Source: an uncultured Clostridia bacterium (GTDB lineage: Bacteria > Bacillota > Clostridia > TANB77 > CAG-508). From it: a stretch of 24,134 nt of DNA. The stretch covers positions 1 to 24,134 of the forward strand of contig CAKPHD010000026.1 in NCBI GenBank assembly GCA_934155625.1, in the 5' to 3' direction. Below, piece by piece: positions 1 through 7,892 of this stretch. The notes under the pieces are model-generated. The model had not been told where the DNA came from. It did not search any database and saw only the letters and a list, made by a program, of their open reading frames with translations. Positions within the stretch are counted from its first letter, which is position 1. Every line of letters begins with the position of its first letter. The position numbers were made by a program, and so were the translations under genes.

Positions 1-56
1 ACTAATTTCTTGTGTATTATTTTTAATATTTTTGTCTGTTGCTTGGTACATTTATT

Positions 57-85
57 ATCTTAACACCGTTGTCGAAAAAAGTCAA
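57..85 (-). promoter_or_regulatory. Sigma-A promoter reading out of the left edge
   Basis: On the minus strand there is a -35 box TTGACT (80-85), a 17-base spacer and a -10 box TAAGAT (57-62). The start point would be near position 50, so the gene it serves lies outside the window. Spacer length and hexamers match the other promoters here. Confidence 0.6.
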
Positions 86-154
86 TACCTTTTTAAAAAT
101 TTTTCAAAAAATTATTATAAGTTGTTATAATTAACATATTAATAAAAAAATATA

Positions 155-217
155 TTTAGAAAATTAATAATATATTATTTTTTATACCTTGTTGTCGCAA
201 TCTTCATATTAAAAATA
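155..217. repeat. Partial copy of a dispersed palindromic repeat
   Basis: These 63 bases match 23499-23561 at most positions, including the core TTAATAATATATT (164-176) and the stretch CTTGTTGTCGCAATCTTCAT, which reads CTTGGTGTCGCAATCTTCAT in the other copy. The right-hand inverted arm present in the full copy (23627-23654) is missing, so this is a truncated or decayed copy. Homology stops just before the folded element at 259-439. Confidence 0.7.
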
Positions 218-258
218 ATAGATACTAATTTAATGGTTAATTATAATTTAGTAATCCT

Positions 259-439
259 AAAACTGAGAAATATAAGTTTTGAATATAATGCCGAATGTGA
301 TTGGAGAAACAATAGAACTTCTATGCAATTTTATGGAAAGAGTTCACGATAGTGGAAGGGTGCCATAAAATAAATTAGAAGTTCTTTAGTTTCGTAATGA
401 GCCGAGGAATGTAATGAAGAACTTATATTTCTCAGTTTT
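259..439 (+). ncRNA. Putative structured non-coding RNA (or palindromic mobile element), unidentified
   Basis: A perfect 20-base inverted repeat closes the element (259-278 with 420-439). Inside it a second long helix forms: GAAAC 306-310 with GTTTC 389-393, AGAACTTCT 314-322 with 377-385, and ATTTTATGG 328-336 with CCATAAAAT 363-371. A small apical hairpin CAC-GATA-GTG lies in the tip. Between the helices is an internal loop in which both sides carry GCCGA and AATGT. Unpaired segments are purine-rich on the plus strand, which favours a plus-strand RNA. The closing-stem, internal-loop and apical-stem layout and the size of about 180 nt recall 6S RNA, and Firmicute structured RNAs such as raiA are also possible, but I do not recognise a consensus. 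A short transposon relic with 20-bp terminal repeats is the alternative. Confidence 0.5.
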
Positions 440-473
440 GGAATAAAAAACATTAAATATGCTATTAATTAAC

Positions 474-516
474 AAAAAAATTTGCCACTTAGATTCTTTC
501 AATCTATAATAGCAAA
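474..516 (-). terminator. Rho-independent terminator of the DUF6514-like/topA operon
   Basis: On the minus strand a long hairpin (TTTGCTATT plus TAGATT pairing with AATCTA plus AGTGGCAAA, loop GAAAG) is followed by seven T residues (474-480). It starts 18 bases after the topA stop codon. Confidence 0.85.
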
Positions 517-534
517 CTTTTCTATATAATAATT

Positions 535-2520
535 CTATCTTTTCTCATTATTAGTAGGTTTATTCCAAGAAATATAATCACATGATTTAGGATTATTCTC
601 ACAAATATAATATTTTCTCCTATTTTTAGCCTTTCTAACCTGAACTGTTGCCCCGCATTTAGGACAAGGAACATCTATTGTTTCCACAATAGCTTTAGTA
701 TTTTTACATTCAGGGTATCCAGGACATGCTAAGAACTTTCCAAATCTACCATATTTATATACCATCATTCTTCCGCATTTATCACATTTTACATCAGAAA
801 CCTCTTCTTCTATCTCAACATGTTCTAATTCTTTTTCCACTTTTTCAAGATTTTTTTCAAATGGAGTATAGAATTCACCTATCATTTCTTTCCAATTTTC
901 TTTTCCCTCTGCAATATTATCAAATTGATCTTCTACTTTTGCAGTAAATTCTACATTTATAATATCTGTAAAATTCTCTGTTAAAAGTTTATTTACTACT
1001 TTTCCAAGTTCAGTTGGAATTAGTTGTTTTTGTTCTCTTTCTATATATCTTCTTTCTAATATAGTAGTAATTGTTGGAGAATATGTACTTGGTCTACCTA
1101 TTCCTTTTTCCTCTAATGCTTTTACTAAACTTGCTTCTGTATATCTTGCTGGTGGTTCTGTAAAGCTTTGTTTTGGATTTATTGATTGTTCTTTTACCTC
1201 TTGATCTACTTCTAATTCTGGAATAATTTCTTCTTCCTCTTCTTGCTTATCATCTGTTCCTTCTACATATAATGTCATAAATCCTTTGAACTTCAAATTT
1301 TGTCCATTTGCTTTAAATGTATATTTATTTGCATCTATTATTACTGACATTGTATCATATACAGCTGGTGCCATTTGACTTGCCATAAATCTGTTATATA
1401 TTAATTTGTACAGTTTATATTGATCTTTTGTTAAAGAATCTTTTATATTGTCTGGTTCTAAATCTGCATATGTTGGTCTTATACCTTCGTGAGCATCTTG
1501 TGCTTCTTTGTTTGTTTTATAATATCTGTTTTCGTAATATTCCTCTCCATATGCTTCTAATATATGTTGTTTTGCAGCTGCTCTTGCTTCTTCTGATATT
1601 CTTGTAGAGTCTGTTCTCATATAAGTTATTAATCCTACTGTTCCTTTTTCAGGTATTTTTACTCCTTCATATAATCCTTGAGCTACTGACATTGTTTTCT
1701 TTAATGTGAACCCTAGCTTTCTTGATGCTTCTTGTTGCATTGTACTTGTTGTAAATGGTGGTGCTGGTGTTCTTTTCTTTTGACCTTTTTTTACTTCTTC
1801 TACTACATATTTTGCATTTTTTATATTTGATAATATTTCGTCTACTTCTTCTTGATTATGTATTTCTTGTTTCTTTTTATCTTTTCCAAAGAATTTTGCT
1901 TCAAATGTTTTTTTAGATTTTTCATCTAATAATTTTACATATATATTCCAATATTCTTCTGGAATAAATTTTTCTATTTCTTCTTCTCTGTCTACTATTA
2001 GTTTAACTGCAACTGATTGAACTCTACCTGCAGATAGACCTCTTCTAACTTTTTTCCATAATATTGGACTTATTTTATATCCTACTATTCTGTCTAATAC
2101 TCTTCTTGCTTGTTGTGCATCTACTAAATTAATATCAATATCTCTTGGTTCTTTTATTGCTTTTTGTACTGCTGTTTTAGTAATCTCATTAAATGTTACT
2201 CTTGTGATTTTCTCTTTGTCTACATCTAATATATATGATAGATGCCATGCTATCGCTTCTCCTTCACGGTCAGGGTCAGTTGCTAAATATACTTTTTTTG
2301 CTGATTTTGCATCTTTTTTTAATTCTTTTATTAAATCTCCCTTTCCTCTAATATTTATATATTCTGGTTCAAAATTGTTTTCTATATTTATTCCTAATTT
2401 TGATTTTGGTAGATCTCTTATATGTCCCATTGATGCTACTACTTTTGTATTACCGCCCAAGAATTTTTTTATTGTATTAGCTTTTGCTGGTGATTCTACT
2501 ATTATTAATTTATCTGTCAT
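535..2520 (-). CDS. topA: DNA topoisomerase I (type IA)
   Basis: Relaxes negatively supercoiled DNA by single-strand passage through a 5'-phosphotyrosine intermediate. The 661-residue protein begins with the TOPRIM domain: Glu9 in VES and the acidic cluster DPDREGEAI at 82-90. The catalytic tyrosine is Tyr300 in GLITYMRTDSTR. The region around GIGRPSTYSPTI (473-485) is typical of the family. Two four-cysteine zinc ribbons close the protein: C579, C582, C599, C605 and C619, C622, C640, C647. Length is close to Bacillus TopA (about 690). An AGGAAGGAG ribosome site lies 11 bases upstream of the ATG. It follows the DUF6514-like gene by 44 bases and ends at a strong terminator, so the two appear co-transcribed. 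Nothing looks broken. Confidence 0.97.
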   Translation of the reverse strand: MTDKLIIVESPAKANTIKKFLGGNTKVVASMGHIRDLPKSKLGINIENNFEPEYINIRGKGDLIKELKKDAKSAKKVYLATDPDREGEAIAWHLSYILDVDKEKITRVTFNEITKTAVQKAIKEPRDIDINLVDAQQARRVLDRIVGYKISPILWKKVRRGLSAGRVQSVAVKLIVDREEEIEKFIPEEYWNIYVKLLDEKSKKTFEAKFFGKDKKKQEIHNQEEVDEILSNIKNAKYVVEEVKKGQKKRTPAPPFTTSTMQQEASRKLGFTLKKTMSVAQGLYEGVKIPEKGTVGLITYMRTDSTRISEEARAAAKQHILEAYGEEYYENRYYKTNKEAQDAHEGIRPTYADLEPDNIKDSLTKDQYKLYKLIYNRFMASQMAPAVYDTMSVIIDANKYTFKANGQNLKFKGFMTLYVEGTDDKQEEEEEIIPELEVDQEVKEQSINPKQSFTEPPARYTEASLVKALEEKGIGRPSTYSPTITTILERRYIEREQKQLIPTELGKVVNKLLTENFTDIINVEFTAKVEDQFDNIAEGKENWKEMIGEFYTPFEKNLEKVEKELEHVEIEEEVSDVKCDKCGRMMVYKYGRFGKFLACPGYPECKNTKAIVETIDVPCPKCGATVQVRKAKNRRKYYICENNPKSCDYISWNKPTNNEKR

Positions 2521-2564
2521 TTCGTTTTTCGCTCCTTCCTGTTTATACTTCTATGTATTGTAGC

Positions 2565-2897
2565 TTAATTTTTTATTTTTTGCAAGTGCTTGTATTTTTT
2601 TATTTCTGTTATTACATCTTCTAGTCCTATTGGAGTTACTTCATTTTCTTTTACAATTCCCAACATTCTAGTTATTTCTTTCTCATCATTTGTCAGATGT
2701 TCTATTTTATTTTGCTCGACTCCTATCTTATCTCTATATTCAGTTTTTATTATTTGTATTCCATAAATTGGTTCGTTTTTATTTTCCCTTTTATCTTCAT
2801 CTGTTATTCTATAATATTCTACTTTTATTGGATAATGTATTCCTGCTTCTGATAATTCGTCACGATTTATAAATATACTTCCAAAAAAGTTCTTCAA
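2565..2897 (-). CDS. Small DUF6514-like protein of unknown function, TTG start
   Basis: A soluble protein of about 110 residues with no signal peptide or membrane segment. The segments YGIQIIKTEY and VTPIGLEDVITEIKK near the C-terminus resemble a small Clostridia family that I remember as DUF6514; this is from memory and not verified. An in-frame ATG at 2954 would add 19 residues, but AGGAGG at 2905-2910 sits seven bases before the TTG at 2895-2897, and the -35 box of the promoter (2949-2954) overlaps that upstream ATG, so I place the start at TTG. It is the first gene of a short operon with topA. Its own promoter carries an inverted repeat, so it may be regulated. No function is known to me. 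Confidence 0.75.
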   Translation of the reverse strand: MKNFFGSIFINRDELSEAGIHYPIKVEYYRITDEDKRENKNEPIYGIQIIKTEYRDKIGVEQNKIEHLTNDEKEITRMLGIVKENEVTPIGLEDVITEIKKYKHLQKIKN

Positions 2898-2904
2898 AAT
2901 ATCC

Positions 2905-2910
2905 CCTCCT
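2905..2910 (-). promoter_or_regulatory. Ribosome binding site that decides a TTG start
   Basis: AGGAGG on the minus strand, seven bases before TTG (2895-2897). The upstream in-frame ATG codons have no comparable site. Confidence 0.75.
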
Positions 2911-2921
2911 CTTTTCATAAT

Positions 2922-2954
2922 ATTTACTATAATACTTAATATAGTAAATTGCAA
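2922..2954 (-). promoter_or_regulatory. Promoter with inverted repeat, upstream of the DUF6514-like gene
   Basis: On the minus strand there is -35 TTGCAA (2949-2954), a 17-base spacer and -10 TATAGT (2926-2931). A perfect 10-bp inverted repeat, ATTTACTATA (2922-2931) and TATAGTAAAT (2940-2949), covers the -10 box and most of the spacer. This is where a repressor would bind, but I cannot name one. Confidence 0.6.
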
Positions 2955-3201
2955 GAACTTTTCATCGCAAGTTTTAACATATTATGTGTACTGTCGACAG
3001 CGTTCTACAATTATGTTTCTTTATATCCTTTTTCTCCTATAAAATCTTTTCTCCATTCGACTTTTTTCGCATTTTATTTATACAAAATTATGTTATACTA
3101 TATTTAACAAAAAGAATTTTTGCATTCTTAAGAGTCCGGTATTCTTGTTTTTTTCATTATATTGATAAATCATCTTTTTATTCTACTTATCAATATACAT
3201 T

Positions 3202-3231
3202 AAAAAGGCACATTTTTACATGTGCCTTTTT
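3202..3231 (-). terminator. Bidirectional Rho-independent terminator
   Basis: AAAAAGGCACAT (3202-3213) pairs perfectly with ATGTGCCTTTTT (3220-3231) around a six-base loop, giving T runs on both strands. It ends the mfd and methyltransferase operon on the minus strand and could stop a plus-strand transcript from about 3106. Confidence 0.85.
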
Positions 3232-3261
3232 TATATATTCACAAAAGGTACCTTTTTCAAA

Positions 3262-4053
3262 TTATCTTGAAAGTTTTTGTCTTACATATTCATACATCAC
3301 TACTCCGGCAGCAACAGAAGCATTAAGGCTTTCTGTTTTTCCTAGCATAGGTATTTTGGCTTTTTCATCAGCCATTTCTTGAATTTCTTTTGATACTCCA
3401 TTTGATTCGTTTCCTATTACTATTATTTTTTTATTAAATTGGATGTCATATATGCTATTTTCTGTTTGTAAAGATGTAACCATTAATTTAAAATGGTGTC
3501 TTCTCATTTCTTTTATTGCTTGAGGCAAATTTTCTACTTCTATTATTTTTACTCTAAAAATTGCTCCCATTGTTGATCGTACAACTTTAGAGTTAAATGC
3601 ATCTGCAGTTCCTTTTGAAACTATTATTTGATTTAGGCCTATACTATCTACAGTTCTTAATATAGTTCCTAAATTTCCTGGATCTTGTACATCATCTAAT
3701 GCAACTATTATATCTTGAGTATAATCAATTTGTGCATCTGTGTCACTTTTTTCTATAATCGCCATTATTCCCTGTGGGTTAGTAACTTGAGTAATTGATG
3801 CAAATATTTTATCAGTTACATATACACATTCATATTTTGCAATTTCATACATTATATGTGTTGGTATTTCATATGTTCTTGTTGTATCTTCACATACTAT
3901 TATCTTTTTAATTCTTGCATTTTCTTTTACCGCCTCTTCTATTAATTTTACTCCTTCGATAATGTATTCATTACTTTCGTCTCTATGTTTTTTATCTTTT
4001 AGTTTTTTTATATGTTTTATTAATTCATTATCTTTACTTGAAATTACTTGCAT
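3262..4053 (-). CDS. TrmH/SpoU-family rRNA 2'-O-methyltransferase
   Basis: A SPOUT-class RNA methyltransferase that transfers methyl from S-adenosylmethionine to a ribose 2'-OH, probably in 23S rRNA. The 263-residue protein has an N-terminal substrate-binding domain (about 1-100) followed by the knotted catalytic domain. Motif 1 is DDVQDPGNLGTILRT (120-134, with Asn127 and Arg133), motif 2 is IGNESNG (213-219), and motif 3 is IPMLG plus SLNASVAAG (234-250). The layout is that of Bacillus YsgA (about 248 residues). The exact target nucleotide cannot be read from the sequence. It follows mfd by 34 bases and is followed by a terminator, so the two form an operon. Confidence 0.9.
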   Translation of the reverse strand: MQVISSKDNELIKHIKKLKDKKHRDESNEYIIEGVKLIEEAVKENARIKKIIVCEDTTRTYEIPTHIMYEIAKYECVYVTDKIFASITQVTNPQGIMAIIEKSDTDAQIDYTQDIIVALDDVQDPGNLGTILRTVDSIGLNQIIVSKGTADAFNSKVVRSTMGAIFRVKIIEVENLPQAIKEMRRHHFKLMVTSLQTENSIYDIQFNKKIIVIGNESNGVSKEIQEMADEKAKIPMLGKTESLNASVAAGVVMYEYVRQKLSR

Positions 4054-4087
4054 ATTTCAACTTTCCTTTCTTTTTCTACCAAGTAGC

Positions 4088-7000
4088 CTAATCTTTTTCA
4101 ATTAAACCTTTCAAAAATTCCATAGTTTCTTTTAAGCAACCTTTTTCTGTAGAATCTTGTAACATTAATGTAATCTGTGGTTTTATTCCTTGTGTAAATT
4201 TGATTCTATTTCTATATTTTTTAACTAATTCGTTTATATCAATATTTAATTCACCAGTCTCAAACATAAATAACACGAAATTTCTTCTTCCTTGTACTTT
4301 GCTTATATTTAATTTTTTGCATAATGTTTTAATTCTTGCTATATCTAATAAATTTTCAATTTCGTTTGGCATATTTCCAAATCTATCTATCATTTCGTCT
4401 ACAACATTTTGAATATCTTCTTCATTTTTACATAGTGCAATATCTTGGTACATTTCAATTTTTTGACTTGAGTCTGAAATATATTCATCTGGAATATAAC
4501 TTGTTACATCTAAATCTATTTGTACATCTATTTCTGGTGTAATTTTTTCTCCTTGAATTTCTCTTACCACTTCGTCTAATAAATTGCAGTATGTATCATA
4601 TCCAACTTGTTCTAAGTGTCCATGTTGAATTTCTCCAAGTAAACTTCCTGCCCCCCTAATTTCTAAATCTCTCATTGCTATTTTAAATCCTGATCCGAAT
4701 TCTGTAAATTCTTTTATTGCTTTTAGCCTTTTGTCTGCAACTTCTGATAATAGTTTGTCTCTTTTATATGTTATGTATGCATATCCTTGTCTGTCTGATC
4801 TTCCTACTCTTCCTCTAATTTGATATAGTTGTGCTAATCCCATCCTGTCTGCATTTTCTACTATTATTGTATTTGCATTAGGTATGTCTATTCCTGATTC
4901 TAGAATTGTTGTACATACTAAGATATCTGTTTTTCCTTCTATGAATTCTTCCATAATATCTTCTATTTCTTTTCCTGTCATTCTTCCATGTGCATATGTG
5001 ACTTTTGCCTCTGGTACAAGTGATTCTATTTCGTTTGCTTTTTGCATAATCTTTTCTACATTGTTAAATAAATAAAATACTTGGCCTTTTCTTTCTAATT
5101 CTTTTGTTATTGCTTCTCTAATTACTTCTTGATCATATTCTAATACATAAGTTTGTACTGGCTTTCTATTATATGGTGGTTCATAAATAACTGACATATC
5201 TCTAACACCAACTATTGACATATGTAATGTTCTTGGAATTGGTGTCGCTGTCATTGTTAATACATCTACATTTGTTTTGTATTGCTTTATTTTTTCTTTT
5301 GCTTTTACTCCAAAACGATGCTCCTCATCTATTATTAATAAACCTAAGTCTTTAAATTCTACATCTTCACTTAGTATTCTATGTGTTCCTACAACCACAT
5401 CTACTTCGCCTAATTTTAATCTTCTTATTATATCTTTTTGTTGTTTTGGTGTTCTAAATCTGTTCAATACTTCTACTTTTACACCAAATTCAGTCATTCT
5501 ATCTTTAAATTCTTTGTATTGTTGTTCTGCTAAAACTGTTGTTGGTGCTAAATATGCTACTTGTTTTCCTCCCATTACAGCTTTAAATGCAGCTCTTATT
5601 GCTACTTCTGTTTTTCCATATCCTACATCTCCACAAAGTAGTCTGTCCATTGGTTTGTCATTTTCCATATCTTTTTTTACTTCATCTATACAACGTAATT
5701 GATCATCTGTCTCTTGATATGGAAAGCTGTCTTCAAATTGATTTTGCCATGGTGAATCTTTTGGGAATGCATATCCTTTTGCTTTTTCTCTTTTTGCATA
5801 TAGTTCTATTAATTCTTTAGCTACTTCTCTTAGATTTTTCTTTACTTTTGCTTTTGTTTTTAACCATTCTTTTGAACCTAATTTATTTACTTTTAGTCCA
5901 CCTTCATCTCCACCAACATATTTTCTGATGCTGTCTAATTGATTTGTTGGTACATATAAGATGTCATCACCATAATATTTGATTTTTATATAATCTTTTG
6001 TTGTTCCATCTGCAGTTATAGTATTTACTCCTATAAAAATTCCTATTCCATAATTTTTGTGTACTACATAATCTCCTATTTTTAAGTCTGCAAATACTAC
6101 TTTTTCTCCTTCTTTAAATGCTGATGACTTATATGTTTTTCTTTTTTCTCCTTCTATTAGTTCTTGTGATGTTATAACAAGTTGATTTGTATCAAAACAT
6201 TCAAATCCTGCTGATAGTTTTCCTACTGTAACTGTTACTAAGCTTTCTGTATTTTTTACTATTATTGTCTTGTCTAGTTTTTCTTCATATTTATTTATTA
6301 TTTCATGTTCATTTAGTAATGTACATATTTTTTTTGCTTTTTCTTTTGTTTCTGCCAAAATATATATTTTCTTTTTTGCTTCTTGTGCTTTTATTAATTC
6401 TTTAAATAGTATTTCTATTTCACTTTTATAAAAGTTCTTTTCTTTATATATCCAATTATATTTTTCTGCTTGTATTTTTAACTCATCATCTGTCTTTGCA
6501 AGATATATTAATTGTCTTTTTTCTATTTTTTCTTCAAATTGAATATAATTCATTATTGTTTTTATTGCATCTGGTACTATTTTCCCTTTTTCTGCTAATA
6601 ATTGCATTACATTTTGGCTATCTAAATTTACATTTTCTATTCTTTGATTTATTTTATTTATTTCATCTAATGCTATGATAAATTTATCATTTAAATAATC
6701 TAATATTGTTTCTTGTTTTTCGTAAAAGCTGTTTAAGTATTTATCTATTTTGCTTATATAATTTCCGCTTCTTATTATTTCTATATCTTGTTTTACTTGA
6801 ACTTGTAAATTGTCATTATATATTGTGTTTTCAATTTTGTTTATTACTGTAGTAATATCTGTTTCTAATAAATATTCATGTGCTGGGAATATTGTTGCTG
6901 TATCTGTATTTTCTGTTGACCTCTGACTTACTATATTAAAATATCTGATTGAGTCTACTTCGTCTCCCCAAAATTCTATTCTTATTCCTTTTTTGTCTGT

Positions 7001-7549
7001 TATTGATATATCTACAATTCCACCTCTTACACTGAATTGTCCTCTTCCATCTATTAAGTCATATCTTACATATCCTAAATCTATAAGTTTTTGTTTTACT
7101 TCTTCTAACTTATGTTCTTCTCCTATTTTAAATTTTAAAACATTTTTGTATAATGATTTTTTACTTATCATTTTTTGTGCTACTGCTTCTATTGTTGTTA
7201 CTACTATTCCTGTTTTCATTCCTTGAACTTGATTTAATGCTTCTATTCTTTCATATGGCAAGTCTTTGCTTTCTGCTACATAGTCATATGTTACTATTTC
7301 TTTTTTTGGAATGTATGTTATTTTGTCTGTAAAATATTTTAAGTCTTCTATTATTTTTCTTGCTTGCATTTCATTATATGTGATTATGCAGATCGGCTTT
7401 TTGGCAAATTCTTTTGTTGCAGATAACATTTGTACCATTCCAACGTCTGTTAAGCCCGATATAGCTATCGGGCTTTTTTTATTTTCTATATTTTTTATAT
7501 ATTCACAAAATTTCGGATTTTTTCCTAATTCTCCTAATATTGTATTCAT
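4088..7549 (-). CDS. mfd: Transcription-repair coupling factor Mfd
   Basis: An ATP-dependent translocase that removes RNA polymerase stalled at DNA lesions and recruits UvrA. At 1153 residues it is full length. In order it has the UvrB-like N-terminal module (about 1-390), the RNA-polymerase interaction domain (about 485-560, GDYVVHKNYGIGIF), and the RecG-like motor with Walker A GDVGYGKT (640-647), DEEH (741-744), TATPIPRT (767-774) and QIRGRVGRS (910-918). A C-terminal TRCF domain follows (about 1000-1140). The start is supported by AAAGGAATGAG upstream. It is divergently transcribed from a small cysteine-rich gene and leads into the methyltransferase gene. Codons 24-33 form a perfect GC-rich palindrome, reported as a finding. 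Confidence 0.97.
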   Translation of the reverse strand: MNTILGELGKNPKFCEYIKNIENKKSPIAISGLTDVGMVQMLSATKEFAKKPICIITYNEMQARKIIEDLKYFTDKITYIPKKEIVTYDYVAESKDLPYERIEALNQVQGMKTGIVVTTIEAVAQKMISKKSLYKNVLKFKIGEEHKLEEVKQKLIDLGYVRYDLIDGRGQFSVRGGIVDISITDKKGIRIEFWGDEVDSIRYFNIVSQRSTENTDTATIFPAHEYLLETDITTVINKIENTIYNDNLQVQVKQDIEIIRSGNYISKIDKYLNSFYEKQETILDYLNDKFIIALDEINKINQRIENVNLDSQNVMQLLAEKGKIVPDAIKTIMNYIQFEEKIEKRQLIYLAKTDDELKIQAEKYNWIYKEKNFYKSEIEILFKELIKAQEAKKKIYILAETKEKAKKICTLLNEHEIINKYEEKLDKTIIVKNTESLVTVTVGKLSAGFECFDTNQLVITSQELIEGEKRKTYKSSAFKEGEKVVFADLKIGDYVVHKNYGIGIFIGVNTITADGTTKDYIKIKYYGDDILYVPTNQLDSIRKYVGGDEGGLKVNKLGSKEWLKTKAKVKKNLREVAKELIELYAKREKAKGYAFPKDSPWQNQFEDSFPYQETDDQLRCIDEVKKDMENDKPMDRLLCGDVGYGKTEVAIRAAFKAVMGGKQVAYLAPTTVLAEQQYKEFKDRMTEFGVKVEVLNRFRTPKQQKDIIRRLKLGEVDVVVGTHRILSEDVEFKDLGLLIIDEEHRFGVKAKEKIKQYKTNVDVLTMTATPIPRTLHMSIVGVRDMSVIYEPPYNRKPVQTYVLEYDQEVIREAITKELERKGQVFYLFNNVEKIMQKANEIESLVPEAKVTYAHGRMTGKEIEDIMEEFIEGKTDILVCTTILESGIDIPNANTIIVENADRMGLAQLYQIRGRVGRSDRQGYAYITYKRDKLLSEVADKRLKAIKEFTEFGSGFKIAMRDLEIRGAGSLLGEIQHGHLEQVGYDTYCNLLDEVVREIQGEKITPEIDVQIDLDVTSYIPDEYISDSSQKIEMYQDIALCKNEEDIQNVVDEMIDRFGNMPNEIENLLDIARIKTLCKKLNISKVQGRRNFVLFMFETGELNIDINELVKKYRNRIKFTQGIKPQITLMLQDSTEKGCLKETMEFLKGLIEKD
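7452..7480 (+). terminator. Terminator-like palindrome inside the 5' end of mfd
   Basis: AAGCCCGATA (7452-7461), loop TAGC, TATCGGGCTT (7466-7475), then a T run to 7480 on the plus strand. It has the form of an intrinsic terminator for transcription antisense to mfd. On the mfd mRNA it is a hairpin at codons 24-33 without a U tract. Function is not established. Confidence 0.45.
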
Positions 7550-7581
7550 TTTTATCTCATTCCTTTTGTTTTAATGTTAAT

Positions 7582-7610
7582 ATTATATCATATATTTTCA
7601 AAAAAATAAA
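7582..7610 (-). promoter_or_regulatory. mfd promoter
   Basis: -10 TATAAT (7582-7587) with a 17-base spacer to a weak -35 TTTATT (7605-7610) on the minus strand. The -35 box is six bases from that of the divergent plus-strand promoter. Confidence 0.55.
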
Positions 7611-7616
7611 CGTTTT

Positions 7617-7645
7617 TTGACTTTTTAATTAAATTATAGTATAAT
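7617..7645 (+). promoter_or_regulatory. Sigma-A promoter of the small cysteine-rich gene
   Basis: TTGACT (7617-7622), 17-base spacer, TATAAT (7640-7645). The start point would be near 7652, giving a leader of about 55 bases that ends in the hairpin at 7678-7693. Confidence 0.8.
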
Positions 7646-7677
7646 AGAGATGTAGCTTATAGTATTTTATTTAAAAT

Positions 7678-7693
7678 CCAGCTTGTAAGCTGG
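7678..7693 (+). promoter_or_regulatory. Leader hairpin next to a ribosome site
   Basis: CCAGCT, loop TGTA, AGCTGG forms a 6-bp stem that ends three bases before AAGGAG (7697-7702). It may influence translation of the small gene, but it leaves the ribosome site unpaired. Confidence 0.4.
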
Positions 7694-7706
7694 TAGAAGG
7701 AGCATT

Positions 7707-7877
7707 ATGTTTAGTTCAAAAGGAAACAGAAACAACGTTTATTGTAGCAAATGTAAAGGAAGTTGCATTCGCAAGACTTCCTCTGAAACACAAGCAGCCG
7801 CAATGAAGATGTTTGGAATCATTCCAAATGCTTGCGTCCCTAATCTTAAGGGAATTAACCGTTGTCCTTATAAGTAA
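7707..7877 (+). CDS. 56-residue cysteine-rich protein, unknown function
   Basis: A very short gene with complete signals: promoter at 7617-7645, ribosome site AAGGAG four bases before ATG, and a terminator 16 bases after TAA. The product has five cysteines, three clustered as C13-x2-C16-x3-C20 (VYCSKCKGSC) and two near the end (C43, C53). It is basic, with no signal peptide or membrane segment. The cysteine spacing would suit metal binding, but no known zinc-ribbon pattern fits exactly. It runs opposite to its neighbours and uses codons such as GCC, CGC and GTC that they avoid. I do not recognise a family. A modified-peptide precursor is possible, but no maturation genes are nearby. Confidence 0.7.
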   Translation: MFSSKGNRNNVYCSKCKGSCIRKTSSETQAAAMKMFGIIPNACVPNLKGINRCPYK

Positions 7878-7892
7878 AAGTAAGCTAAAAAG

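Larger units (their letters stand above)
1..534. other. Intergenic left edge: outward promoter, partial repeat, folded element, topA terminator
   Basis: I see no credible protein-coding gene in these 534 bases. From left to right there is a minus-strand promoter pointing out of the window (57-85), a partial copy of a palindromic repeat (155-217), a strongly self-complementary element (259-439) and the topA terminator (474-516). The rest is AT-rich DNA with no recognisable signal. Confidence 0.7.
2898..3261. other. Intergenic region between the topA operon and the rRNA methyltransferase
   Basis: It contains the promoter and inverted repeat of the DUF6514-like gene (2922-2954), a possible plus-strand extended -10 promoter (3091-3099), an 11-bp inverted repeat (3158-3168 with 3187-3197) and the bidirectional terminator at 3202-3231. 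The plus-strand reading frame here has no ribosome site and an extreme Phe/Tyr/Ser composition, so I do not call a protein. Confidence 0.6.

Noticed and set aside
2898..2954. ATG start at 2954 for the DUF6514-like gene
   Set aside because: That codon overlaps the -35 box and the extension lacks a ribosome site, while an ideal site precedes the TTG at 2897.
2984..3382. Plus-strand 132-codon open frame
   Set aside because: It runs through a terminator and into the methyltransferase gene on the other strand, lacks a ribosome site and has a Phe/Ser/Tyr composition typical of non-coding AT-rich DNA.
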